This document shows positions 11,355 through 21,840 of a stretch of 64,000 nt of DNA, in pieces (positions within the stretch are counted from its first letter, which is position 1; each line of letters opens with the position of its first letter). The stretch is from Mesostigma viride. Lineage: Eukaryota; Streptophyta; Mesostigmatophyceae; Mesostigmatales; Mesostigmataceae. Below the pieces are notes generated by a model, which saw only the letters and a list, made by a program, of their open reading frames with translations, was not told the origin of the DNA and ran no database searches. The DNA lies in the NCBI GenBank assembly GCA_009746045.1, contig RPFO01000667.1:2035380-2099379 (forward strand), in the 5' to 3' direction. The position numbers were made by a program, and so were the translations under genes.

Positions 11355-13611
11355 GGGGTCCGGACGGACCGGAATTATTTCGCGCCAAAAAATTCGCGCC
11401 GGTACCCGGCACGTGAAATTGTGGTGCACGATGCGCGTAACCCTTGCGCCAAGTTGGCCATGGCGACGTGCGTTAGGTAATAAATGCAGTAATATGGCAA
11501 TAAGACCGCAGAAAATTATGCAGATGCGTCAAATCAAAGTTTCATCATGATCTTGCGTAGCCGAAGATGCATTATTGACGAGATCGATGCCATTTTTCAT
11601 CCGCGTTTGCGAGGGGGTCTGGCCCGGAAATCTTGCCGCAACGAATAAGCAGCAATACATGCCTACAGCGATAATTACAAAGGTTCTTAGTCCCTAGCGA
11701 TGCAGAAAGCAACGTTCATTAACGGGGAGATTGAAAATGTTAAAGAACCTTTTATTTTATTACTTTTCCTCGTCATTTTCGGAAAGAAAACGCCAGGTCC
11801 TGCTTTATGCGCTGTCAACCCGTCCATGGGTGGCTGGCATTTCCTGCGCGCCTTGTCAGGAAAGATAGCATGCCATTGTACGTCTATTATCCAGTGGTTA
11901 CCCCCGAAGTCTATTGCGTTTAGAAATCCCTTTATTCTAAGCTTTCAGCACGGTTTCCTGGAAGGGTGCGTTGTTTTGTTCGCCACTTGCTGCATGCACG
12001 TCTCTAGTTTTCCGGCAGCTTTCAACCGATTCGCTTACGTTATGCGTGGCAAGCTCTGAAATCCTGTCTAGGATTGGGTAATATCAAGGTAAGCTGCTAC
12101 GTTAATGTAATGATATATGGAAGGATTTGGATGGCAGAGTGCTTATATTGCATATTCAACACGTACCCCGGCATGCCTCGAGGGCGGCATGCAACAAGCT
12201 GGCGAGCATATGAACCGTGCGTCTCAACGTGCTGCATGGGAAACAAGGTGGCTATACTTCTCTTGCTGGCCATGCTTTGTATATGTGTAAGCTATGCTTA
12301 CGTGTGTGTCCTCTTTAGATTTGTGGATCACAGCCACTATGCTTCACAATCAATGTGCTCTCAAGGATGCTAGCCATGCTTATGAGGATGGCTGCAAGCC
12401 ATTTCTCTTATGGCTTTGCTGTATTTCGTGTTTGCGCTTACAGTTCTGTTTTGTTGGTTGGTTTTTGAACGGGGTGATGTGAACCTGCAGGGTTAGAACA
12501 TTGTGTTATTATTGCTGGTTGATTGAGGCATCATCCTCTACTCTAAGTCAGCATAGCACGTGTAGATGAGCATGCTGTTTATGCACCTTATTGTTGAGCA
12601 TGGTTTACAACCATGGTGAGGTGTGGGGTGTGGCTAGCATGTACGAGTCACCCATCTAATCCCACATGTTTCTGTTGCTATTGAACGTTGCTTGGGCCTC
12701 TAAACATTTCTGTTATTACCAATGAAGATTGCCAACTATGCTACCATAGTGTGGTGCTGCATGCTATGAATGACCTCTCTAGTACTCAAGGCTCATGCTC
12801 AGCTTGATCCTGCATTTGGTGGCTGTTTGTATAACTCAATTGGCAGCCGTCTATGTTAGGATTCTGATGATTTGTGGTGGGCAGGTGATGAAAAGGGTTA
12901 TGTTTGAGCTCATGCCAGTCTATACTAGGGTTGAGGGGTGGCAGTTGAGGACACTAGTTTATGCCATCAGTCTAGCTCAGAATGACCTGAATTTTGATTC
13001 CAAGATAGTTTGCATGATAAATAACTTGCTGGCACCTTGTTTGCCCCACTTGGTGGTGGGCAAGGTTGTGATTGGTGCAGCCATTTGGCATAAAACCGTA
13101 TTTTCGTGCATTTTTTTTTTCATACAACAGAACATAACAGTTCACATACGTGGTCAGAATGAGCTGAAAATTGGTCCCATTGATATTCCCACCCTGTGGA
13201 AGTTATTTTTGTCTCCCTGGGCCCAACCCATGCGTATTTGATTTGATTTTTTTTTTTTAGTCACAAAAAAGACGTATTTTTCGGTAAACTGCATAAGTAT
13301 GCCCAGACGTGCGATTTTGGTGCTGCAAATTAGCTCCATTCTTTGGTCTGGGTGGGGATTTGACAAAAATGAGGTGTTTGGTCCACAAGTGTGGGGGGGT
13401 TGTCCTAGGCAATCCGTGCTTTTAGGGGGTGTGCGCGCTAAAAATAGCTCCGTGCACATGTATGGTGATGGACCTTGAACTCAAAAAGTAGCCAGATGCA
13501 TGCCCAAGGGTCATATTTATGGCCCCCCATCATAATTTGCATTGCCAGAATGGGTATTGAGTGCAAAACATGTGTATTCAATTTGGGGGGGTTCAGGTCC
13601 GTCCGGACCCC
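11355..13611. mobile_element. TTAA-flanked terminal-inverted-repeat transposon, piggyBac-like, non-autonomous
   Basis: The ends are perfect 16-bp inverted repeats, GGGGTCCGGACGGACC at 11355-11370 and its complement at 13596-13611. TTAA lies on both sides (11351-11354 and 13612-13615). Removing the element and one TTAA restores the RT frame of element B (DDIFNKVKG). TTAA duplication with G/C-rich ends is typical of piggyBac. In 2257 bp I see no transposase-length ORF; the longest frames (for example 12795-13241) carry no recognisable motif. It therefore looks like a non-autonomous derivative. The repeat is itself nearly palindromic. The interior is AT-rich with long T runs near 13106 and 13245. 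Confidence 0.85.
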
Positions 13612-15384
13612 TTAATAAGGTTAAAGGTTCCACTTGTTTCACGGTACTGGATTGTGCGGATGGTTTTTGGCAACTGCGTATAGCCCCTGAGGATTGCCAT
13701 AAAACCGCCTTTGCTACCCCTTTTTGGTCATTATCAGTTTAGAGTAGCGGCCATGAGACTCTGTAACTCTCCTGCCTCTTTTCAAATGTTAATGAATGAA
13801 GTGCTTAGACCTGTTATGGGTAATTCTCACCTTCCTCAAGTGTCATCTGATTTAAAGGATCCGTCCTTCTCCTCTGTTTCTTTATCTGAGCATGACCGTT
13901 CTTGTGCTCAAGCTTACTTAGATGATATCCTTATTTACTCTCCTGATTTTGAAACGCACCTACGTGCTTTAAAGAAAGTATTAGAGATAATGGCTGAAAA
14001 TTCCTTGTGGGCTCGCCGTGCTAAAGTTGTTCTGGTAGGAGTGTACCATTTTTAGGACATGTTTTGTCAGATGCCGGGGTCGCTACCGACCCGGATAAAA
14101 CTAAGTCAATTCAGGAATGGCCTACCCCTACCGACGTTAAAGGTGTACGTAGTTTTCTAGGGATTGCCTCTTACTATAGGCGTTTTATCCCGCGTTTCGC
14201 AACTATAGCAGCCCCTATTAATCATTTATTAAAGAAGGATATCCCCTTTGTCTGGAGTAGTGAATGTCAGTCGGCTTTTCAGTGTCTAAAATCCCTACTC
14301 CTCTCTCCTCCCGTACTCATCCTACCGGATACTACTAAACCCTTTGTGGTAGCTACAGACGCTAGTAAGGTAGCTATCGGGGGCGTCCTTCTCCAGGATC
14401 AGGGTCAGGGCTTACAGCCAATTGAGTATATCTCTAGGACAATGCTCCCTGCGGAGCGTAACTATCCCGTACACCAGCAGGAACTCTTAGCGGTGGTGTA
14501 TTGTTGCCACGCGTGGCAGCACTTTCTTAAAGGTGCTCAATTTGATGTCTGCCTGAATGAACCCTGTGAGATAGATCCTTATAGATTAGTTATTCAAACG
14601 GATCACCGTCCCCTTTCCCATCTTCTCTCCCAACCCAACCTTACCCCTCGTCAAGCGCGCTGGATGGAGTTTTTAGCACAGTTTTCCCCTTTTAAACTTC
14701 AGTATGTTCATGGTGTAGATAACATAGTACCAGATGCACTCTCCCGTCGCGCAGATTACTCCTTTTTCGAGGACCTGGATGCTCTCAATACTACTCTAGT
14801 TCCTACTACTATGGGTGTAACCCCTTATGGTGAACTACCTGATGATGAATCCTCTGCCTATCTCTTTCATACTGCTGTTCGCATGCCTGATCTCCTTTCT
14901 CACGTAGGACTCTCTCTCCCGTGTGAGGCCCTTCCTGTGGTCTCGGTGGGGGGGAGGGGAAAAATAAAATTTCCATACCGCTTAGCCATATAGCGACTAG
15001 GTCAGGAAAGTCTTATGATAACATAGTCCCTCTAGGACCTCCCCTTCTCTTTGGCAAGGCGGTAGGAGACCTCTTTAAACCTGTTCTGGATACCTCTGTA
15101 GCGATGCCTACCTCTGATCTTGAACGCCTTATTAGTAGATTTACGGCCACTGAGCCGGAAGCTTTAGCTGCCATTGCAGCCCTTCCCCAACAATTAGGCA
15201 AGCACCCTTGTAAATTTGTAGGTGGGTTTTTATATGTGCAAATAGCCGATTCTCCCCCTCAATGGCGCCTGTATGTCCCTCCTATCTGTCGCTCCTCCTT
15301 GCTCTTTGAGTTGCATGACTTAGCTGCTCATCAGGGTGGTAAACGGGTACGGGACCTAGTAGCCCGCTCTTACTACTGGAGGTG
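13612..15384 (+). pseudogene. pol of element B, second part: RT, RNase H, truncated integrase
   Basis: The frame resumes with KVKGSTCFTVLDCADGFW. A single extra T in a T-run near 13727 and a lost G near 14032 break it. RT catalytic YLDD lies near 13915, RNase H VATDASK near 14353, and the integrase zinc-binding start (ELHDLAAHQGG) near 15308. The sequence then jumps, at about 15380, from SYYWR of the zinc region straight into the extra 3' ORF. The catalytic DDE core and chromodomain are missing, so this copy cannot make its own integrase. Confidence 0.9.
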
Positions 15385-17339
15385 TTCCCCTGGCTTCCGG
15401 GCGAGGGCGAGGCAGATATAGATGACAACCCCTGTGACCTCCTACGGGCGGTCGAGTTCATGGAGATCGCGGACCAGACAGCGGGAGTAGCATTTGGCGA
15501 CCCTTCCCCTACGGACGCACCAGTCGAGGCACAGTACACGCCAGAGTATTCGGCCTCCCCTGCAGCGTCCTCCTCCTCAGTGTCGGCTCCTTCCCCTGTC
15601 CCGTCTTCACCACGGTCGACCCGGCGCGCGTCGGTGGAGCCTACCCGTTTGGGCTCGGATCGTGAGCCTGATCCTCTCTCGGCGACTGTTTCTGCGATGC
15701 AGGCACAGATCCAGTCCCTGACCGCGGCTTTCGGGGCCTTCATGGCGGCCCAGGCGCATGCTCCAGCCACGCCAGGTGGGGTGTCTTTTGTATCTGTGCC
15801 CCCTTCCCCTTCGGTTGCCTCGGCGCCTACGGTTTCGCCCGCGCTGTGCGAGCCCTCGGTAGCTGCGGTTTCTTCTGTTGCTGCGGCTCCTACGCCTCCG
15901 GCTGTCTCTGCGCCTGCTACCGACGTACCTGCGCCTCTGCGCGAGTCTTCCGCCCCAGCGGCCGCGCCCGCCGTCGTCGCTTCCGGGCCCCCCACAGCGC
16001 CAGCGCCGCCATCGCGGGGTTTCTTTAGCGACCCGGGCGGTCTTCCCAGGCTTTGGGAGGGTGGTCCTCCGCAGAGGATTCCGGTGCCCGACTGGAGCTT
16101 GGATGGTAACCAGTCGTATGCCGGATTGCCTGTCCCTACGGGCCCTGTTTTCAACATGTGGCCTGGGGGTGCGCCGCCACCGGAGACCGGAGCGCCAGCT
16201 GCGGTGGCGGGTCCGTCGCGACCCCCTCCGGCAGCAGGTCCGACGCGACCTCCTGTTGTACCGGCGCCGTCTGCGTCTGTGCCGGTTCCTATACCCCTGC
16301 TTCGGCCCCTGTCCCTTCGGCCCCGCGGTCTTTGGCTGCGGTTGTTCGGGCCAGCGGCCCTGATCCTCGCGCCACCCGCGCTGCTGATTCCCTCCGGGAG
16401 TTGTCCGAGGGCGATCAGGATCGGGTCCCTTCTGTGGTGCATGCGACGCCGGAGTCGCGCGACACGCCTGTCCTTGGGTACGGTATGTCTGCGCACGCCT
16501 GCCGACAGTGTGACCTGCCGCGCGCCTCCGCCGAGCTTGCCATTTCGCCCATGTCCCTCGGGTTCTCCCAGGTGTGTCGGGCGCCGCGGGACCGTGGCCT
16601 ACCCATTGAGACTGATCGGCCTCCTTTCGATATGGTTATTGTAGCTGATCCTGTGTTCCAGGGCGAGATCCTGGTTCGGCGCGTTCTGTATCGCTGGGCT
16701 AGGCGTCACAATGACTTGGACACCTACGGTGGGTTCCAGTGGGCTTACCCTCCGCCTCTGGGCATTATGGCCTCAGATGCCCTTACGGTAGAGTTTCCTG
16801 TGGTGCCGGGTGCTACGTACAGCACGGTTCTCCAGCCCATCCTAGAGTGGGATGCCCGTCGTCCAGCGCCCATCCCGGGCCAGGGTCTGGACTCCCGTGG
16901 CCATCCTCCTCCTCGGGCTAGCGACTACCTCGAGACGTTCGGGTCGCGACAGTGTGCCCGTCGGTGGCGCTTCCGTGAGGTTCGGCACATCCGGATGTGG
17001 CCGTCTGACGTGGAGCCCCTGGTAGATCTGTTCTTCCCGACGGGTTTGCGCTCTCGGATCCGGTATCATCGCCTACTCCTGCGGGCTCTCTGCTTGATCG
17101 CGGTAGAGCCTTTCCTACGCCTCTTTGCCTGTGGTTTCCTGGACTGGGCCCGTGGCCAGGTCGTTCTTACGCAGCATAGGTATTACTGGGCCTTCCTGGG
17201 TCTTTTTCCTGATGGCGTGTGGGCCGATGTTTTCCTCACTGTAGATAGGCATGACAATGCCGATGATGTGGCCCACTACCATGCGTATCTGGATGTTCTG
17301 CTGGCCTCGCGTGGCACTTATCAGACTGATGGCAACTAG
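15385..17339 (+). pseudogene. Extra 3' ORF of element B, one frameshift
   Basis: An Ala, Pro and Ser-rich N-terminal half (15385 to about 16400), with a short heptad-like stretch near 15690 (SAMQAQIQSLTAAF), is followed in another frame by a folded-looking C-terminal half ending at a TAG at 17337-17339. The C-terminal half carries the pattern seen in A, C and E: CGFLDWARGQVVL, then an aromatic run around RYYWAFLGLFPDGVW, then a Tyr/Leu-rich end. Similarity to C is weak but collinear. No membrane segment or known domain is recognised. The function is unknown. Confidence 0.65.
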
Positions 17340-17672
17340 ATAGAGGGCCTTAGGCCCGACCTGAGGGTGTTGTCCCTCCGGTATATAGAGTCGCCCTCAC
17401 GTTCTGGCCAGTTGACTGGTCGTTCTTGGTCCTTGGTACTGATTTGTTTACTCTGTGTGTCCTGCCCAGTGCCGTCCCCCCCGGCAAGGACTCTGTTCCA
17501 GGCAGTTAGGGGAACCTACCACCAGGCTTGGTGCTGGTTAACCCTACACCTCCCGGCGTGGTGGTGGAGACCGAGTTAATACGTTGGTGCTTTGTATCTT
17601 GGATGGCCTGCCGATTGTGTTGGTGTGTGCTGGGTGCATTAGGTTTCCTATCCCTTGGTTTCCTCCCTGTGC

Positions 17673-17709
17673 GTAGGGAGAGGGCTCCCTACCTTTGTGG
17701 GGGGGGAGG
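17673..17709 (+). promoter_or_regulatory. Stem-loop and polypurine tract of element B
   Basis: GTAGGGAG (17673-17680) pairs with CTCCCTAC (17685-17692) around a 4-base loop. The G-rich tract at about 17697-17709 abuts the 3' LTR and would prime plus-strand DNA synthesis. Confidence 0.75.
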
Positions 17710-18283
17710 TGTTACGTCGCGTAACTTTTGTTGTTGTTACGGACGTAAATTAGGTCCCTTGTTGCCTCAGCCATTCCGGAGCAGTTCGCTGACTTTCCTA
17801 GGCTGACGTGTAGTAAGGACCTTTTGGCCGGTCGGTACCGGGCCTTGTGACGTGGCACTTGTACAGTATGGTGGTTCGGTGCAGTCGCGCCGCGCTGCGT
17901 ACTTTAGTAGTGGTCCTTTTATCCTGCGTGTGAACCTTGTGGACGTGCGTTGGTCCTGTGTGCGAGGGTCGATGTCGGCCCGAGCATACACGCCTGTCGG
18001 CGATCATTTATGCAGCAGTTGTCCTTCGTGAATGGCACTCGGCGTGTGTTAAATGAATTAACACATATAGGCTTGGGTCACGGCAGTGTAGTATTGTTTC
18101 CTTCGTAGTACCCTGGTTTTATTCGGTATATGGCGTATTATAAGGGAATGCATTGAGAAGCAGCGTCGTCGCGTCCTAGGTCTTATAGCCAATATAGCTC
18201 CTCACTCCTCGGTAGGTGCCTCATCACTAGTTTAGGTAAGGTTAGGCGAGATGTTTGGGATAGAGTCGAGCCAGGACGTAACA
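17710..18283 (+). repeat. 3' LTR of element B (574 bp)
   Basis: Same length and near-identical sequence as 6339-6912. It is followed by the AGTAG duplication at 18284-18288. Confidence 0.95.
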
Positions 18284-18288
18284 AGTAG

Positions 18289-18354
18289 TCTTGTTGTGTG
18301 ATCCTATTATACCTTTGTACGGTAGGGACTACCGACCCCCGTGGGGGGGAGGAG
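18289..18354 (+). promoter_or_regulatory. End of element A 3' UTR with stem-loop and polypurine tract
   Basis: CGGTAG (18320-18325), loop GGA and CTACCG (18329-18334) form a hairpin. The purine tract GTGGGGGGGAGGAG follows at 18341-18354 and abuts the LTR. The layout is the same as in C and E. Confidence 0.8.
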
Positions 18355-18937
18355 TGTTACGTCCCGGCCCTTTAGGTCGGACGTAACAATGGAATAAATT
18401 ACTAAGGCCTTGTGGCCGTTGTACTAAGTTTTATGGACATTGGCTATTGTGTGAATCGGACTAGTTATTTTGGTCCCAGGTTGCCCTTTTAGGGACCGGT
18501 GCGGTGGCGCCGCGCCAGTTCTAAGTCTATCCGTAGCACTAGACGTGGATCCTGTAGTTGAGGGTCGATGTCGGCCCGGATCTTACGTGGATTGTTTGGC
18601 TTGGATTGGTCTAGGGAAATTGGCTTGTATCTGCGCCGCAATCAACCTAGGTTAAATTGGTCCGAGGACGAGAGTCTCGTCCTCTTGGTTTGATGAATGA
18701 TAAGTGCGAATACGCCTACACATTGAACCCGGGGCAATTATCCATTTGTAATTGGTGTTGCTAGCCAATATAAGTGTGTACTAATTAGCTTGGCATCAAG
18801 CCGTGATGCCAGATATCTCACGACTCACGTCGTGAAGCGCAACCTACTTTAGGCTACCTTGAATTATTCCTAATTCCGGCAAGAAGGGTCTTTCGCTACG
18901 TAGCTCAGGCTAGGTGTGTCTGGGCTGGGACGTAACA
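18355..18937 (+). repeat. 3' LTR of element A (583 bp)
   Basis: It starts TGTTACGTCC and ends GGGACGTAACA. A further complementary GGACGTAACA lies at about 18380-18389, so the first 35 bases can form a stem-loop. AATAAA in GGAATAAATT follows and may serve polyadenylation. The right half closely resembles the right half of LTR E (to 52134). Confidence 0.9.
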
Positions 18938-19590
18938 CCAACCTTCCCACGCGTTCATGGTCCTGAGCCTGCGTCATCCATTTTAGTTCTTCCCCCCTTG
19001 TCCCGATAATAGTTGGCCCCGGATTCACCGTTTATTATTAATGAAATAAAGACGTTGGCACGAGCCATTGCCAACTTAGTTGCAACCCATTGTCCAACGG
19101 GTTAAAGATTCTTTCCTGATACCTTGATCAGGACCCGGCCCGGGTCTGATCACAGGTCCGGACGTAACACTTATCCTTCGTGTAGATGTATAAGTGGACC
19201 AGCCTGGTTCCCACATATACGAGGGTCGGTCATGTCGGCCCGAGCATGTCTGGCCGTTGGTGGTCATAAATGCATCGACGTTCTACCCCTTGTGTTGGCA
19301 CTCGGCGTTTGTTATGGATTGTAACACATATTCATGATCAGTTAGCTTGGGTCATGGCTTGTAGGTGTCTCCTCCGTCGTAATATCCTGAATTGAAATGG
19401 TGTATATATGGCATACTGTAATCAGATGTACAAGAAGGCATTGAGTGAGAACTGAATCGTCGCGAACGTCCTCGGTCTTATCCTCAGTACAGCTAGCTCC
19501 TCATCATTGAGAACCCTCACTAGTTTAGGTAACATCCGGCGCGGATCCTGGGTAGCTAGTCGTGAGCCAGAGATAGTCAGAGGCGTAACA
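18938..19590 (+). repeat. Decayed LTR remnant between elements A and C
   Basis: From about 19200 to 19590 the text follows the B LTR at a diverged level: shared GTCGGCCCGAGCAT, GGCACTCGGCG, GCTTGGGTCA and CACTAGTTTAGGTAA, ending GGCGTAACA. The left half is not clearly alignable. No coding sequence is attached, so a solo or truncated LTR is the simplest reading. Confidence 0.55.
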
Positions 19591-19605
19591 CTGGCTTGAG
19601 CTTAT

Positions 19606-20291
19606 TGTTGCGAACCCGACCCTTGGAACGGGCGCAACAATGGAATAAATTATGTATTTTGGCTTGTTGTCATAGTCCGTAGGACTTTGGGACTCATTTC
19701 GGGACTTAATTTGGGAATTGTCCCTTGGTCAGGACTTTTGTATGGAACTATGATAGTTTGTGTGATTCGGACCGGTTATTTTGGGCCTAGGTTGATGTAC
19801 GAGATCTTCTAGAGCTAGTAGGCCGGTGCAGTCGCGCCGCGCTGCGTACTTTATAGCTGGTTGAGATATTGTACCCATGCGTGGATTCTGTAGCCTGGCG
19901 AGGGTCGATGTCGACCCGAGGATCTTGTGTGGACTGCATGTTTCGGAATTCTCTGGAAGGCCGGCGCCATGTCGGCGCCCCTTGCCAGCCTGGTGGCAGA
20001 CCTAGGTGAAATTGGTCCGAGGACGAGAGTCTCGTCCTCTTGGTTCGGAATAAAGTGTGTGTTTTCACCTGTCTGAACCTGGGGCATAATTCCAACTGCA
20101 TTTGGTAGCTCCATCCTAAATGTGGATTGTGTAGATTAATGCAATATTAATCAACGCGAGCCGTAACAGGCCTAAAGCCACGCCTGTTCCGTTAATCCCA
20201 CTCCCAGAGAGTGGTCGTGGTTAGCCAAGAAACCGGGAATAACCTACCTTAACAATAGGATCTTTCGCACGACCCAGATGGGTTCGTTACA
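19606..20291 (+). repeat. 5' LTR of element C (686 bp)
   Basis: It starts TGTTGCGAACC and ends GTTCGTTACA. The head can fold through TGTTGCG and CGCAACA. AATAAA motifs occur near 19641 and in GGAATAAAG near 20047. Every stretch I compared with 30475-31160 was identical. Confidence 0.97.
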
Positions 20292-20292
20292 C

Positions 20293-20310
20293 TGGTTATC
20301 GGAGGTTAGG
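20293..20310 (+). promoter_or_regulatory. Probable primer-binding site of element C
   Basis: TGGTTATCGGAGGTTAGG starts two bases after the LTR, with the TGG expected for pairing with a tRNA CCA end. It resembles the site of element B (TGGTAGCGGAGG). The tRNA identity is not resolved. Confidence 0.6.
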
Positions 20311-20920
20311 TTAGGGTGGTTTAACATGGCGGCCCAGAGCCGGATTTAGCTTAGCAAAGGCCCAGAGCCGACAGGGTTCATCCCGCCCAGCAAAGGCGGT
20401 TGCCAGATCCCGGTGACGCTCAGGACAGCTATAGCCACAGCCGGAACGCCATCCAAGACCTCTTAACCCGTTGAGGGGTGTCTAAGGACGCTAGACGTCC
20501 ATGCAAGTGGTAAGATTTCCCTGATTTCCCTCTTGCTCCCCCCCCTGTCTTACCCACGCGCGTAGCAACGGGGTATATGTTTTATGTCGTGTCCGATTTC
20601 ATGTTCGTGACTGTTGGTACCCACGTTGCCCCAGAGGCCAACGTTCGTGAGCCGTGGGCGGACCCCCAGAGGGCAACGCTGCCTACGGCTCGAGGGTAGT
20701 CACCGGCTGGCCGTTGCCTTACTGTGTTGCCGGTGGCTGTACCTCAACGTTCTTCGTATTGTTTGTGAACGTTTTGTTTCTGCCTTGTGCTTCTCTCTCG
20801 CTGTGAGCACGTCACCTGCACGTAGAGGTATCCTGGGTGGGCTTTCCTCCCTTTCTTTCCCCTTCCTGCATTGCATGCTTGAACACCGTGTGATATTGCT
20901 TTATACCTAATCGGTAGTTC
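20311..20920 (+). other. Leader of element C, no gene seen
   Basis: About 600 bp of untranslated leader. The only frames are short and lack recognisable domains. A packaging signal would be expected here but cannot be located by eye. Confidence 0.6.
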
Positions 20921-21274
20921 ATGGGAACCTCCCGCAGCAGACGTAATAATGAAGGAGGATATAGGCGTATTAATCAAGGAGGTAGATCCCAATACCTATA
21001 CTACGCAGTAGCACATGACGGGGCCACAGGCCAACCAGGCATTTTCTATAGTTGGGCTGCGTGTAGCAATCATATTAAGGATAAGGTCTTACACCCAGCG
21101 TCGTTAGCTAGATGGCAGGGATTTAATACATTAGCTGAGGCAGATCAGTTTATTAGGGATAATATGCCCCTCCCAGAAGGGCTGCACCAGACTAGGCGTG
21201 GCACCCAGTTACCTGCACAGGATGTGTTGCATGCACTGGAGCAGCTTCACCTGGGCCCAGCCGCTAGGGCATAA
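20921..21274 (+). CDS. Small ORF with RNase H1/viroplasmin-type hybrid-binding domain
   Basis: A 117-residue protein encoded between leader and gag. Residues 26-80 show the RNase H1 N-terminal (Cauli_VI-type) pattern: YYAV at 27-30, PGIFYSWAAC at 39-48, then W65-Q-G-F-N-T-L-A-E-A at 65-74 and a closing F-I. In RNase H1 this fold grips RNA/DNA hybrids; a related domain occurs in the caulimovirus inclusion protein. Residues 1-24 are basic (RSRR, YRR), fitting nucleic-acid binding. The C-terminal 35 residues are Gln and Leu-rich without a known motif. It starts at an ATG and lies 193 bp upstream of gag. The role is inference: an accessory factor for reverse transcription or RNA handling. An equivalent was not found in B. 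Confidence 0.8.
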   Translation: MGTSRSRRNNEGGYRRINQGGRSQYLYYAVAHDGATGQPGIFYSWAACSNHIKDKVLHPASLARWQGFNTLAEADQFIRDNMPLPEGLHQTRRGTQLPAQDVLHALEQLHLGPAARA

Positions 21275-21467
21275 GCATTACTACCGCTTCTAGATACTAG
21301 TATAGAGTGAGCCTGCTATTAGCTTAGATACCATAGTTAGTCGATAATATTAGTACTATTAGAAGCATTAGTTGTGGCTTCTGCTCTTTTCTCTCTTGCC
21401 TGCCTGTGTTTGGGGAGGTACTGTGTAAGGTACTGTGTAAGGTGCTGGTACGGTACGAGGGCCCAGA

Positions 21468-21809
21468 ATGCCCAAGAAGAAAAAGCAAGGTGGTGGTAAC
21501 ACGTCGCCCCCAGAGGGCCAGAACATTAGATCGTCCCCAGAGGACAATAGAGCAGGGCAGGAAGTATCCAGCACGTCCAGTCACGGTTCCAGAAGATCTA
21601 GCAAGTCCAGTAGGAGCTCCAGAGGCTCCCGGAGATCCGATGCAGCCGCTAGGGATACCGCAGAACGGCAGGCGACCCTGGAGTCGCAGCTAGAACAAGC
21701 TGCCTTAGGGTTTGATCAGCAACAGCAGTCGCCGCAGCGACAACAATTGTCTCAGCAGTCGCCGCAGCGACAGCCTCAGTCTCAGCAGTCTCCGCCGTCG
21801 CGACAGATG

Positions 21810-21840
<31 letters not shown>

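Larger units (their letters stand above)
6339..18283 (+). mobile_element. Ty3/gypsy element B, nested in A, with LINE and piggyBac-like insertions, integrase core missing
   Basis: The element is bounded by 574-bp LTRs (6339-6912 and 17710-18283) and a 5-bp duplication AGTAG (6334-6338 and 18284-18288). Order inside: primer site, 1.1-kb leader, gag, protease, RT, RNase H, start of integrase, extra 3' ORF, stem-loop, purine tract. Gag holds in-frame TAG codons and shifts, pol holds single-base shifts, and the integrase core and chromodomain are absent. RT is split by a LINE fragment (10878-11338) and a TTAA-flanked transposon (11355-13611). Near-identical LTRs point to recent insertion despite these defects. 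Coding DNA is more AT-rich and diverged from A and C, so B is a separate family. Confidence 0.95.
1..18937 (+). mobile_element. Ty3/gypsy element A, 5' part outside window, split by element B
   Basis: Element A runs 1-6338 and resumes at 18289-18937 after the nested element B. It holds the RT, RNase H, integrase and chromodomain parts of pol, an extra 3' ORF, a 3' untranslated region, a stem-loop, a polypurine tract and the 3' LTR. The two halves rejoin exactly: AGTAG at 6334-6338 and at 18284-18288 is the duplicated target of B, and text on both sides resembles the uninterrupted 3' untranslated region of copy E (50198-50437). The 5' LTR, gag and protease lie left of the window. Frameshifts in pol and in the 3' ORF make this copy non-functional. 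Confidence 0.9.

Noticed and set aside
20300-20316. GGTTAGG-type text as interstitial telomere repeat.
   Set aside because: Only two imperfect units and they overlap the primer-binding site of element C.
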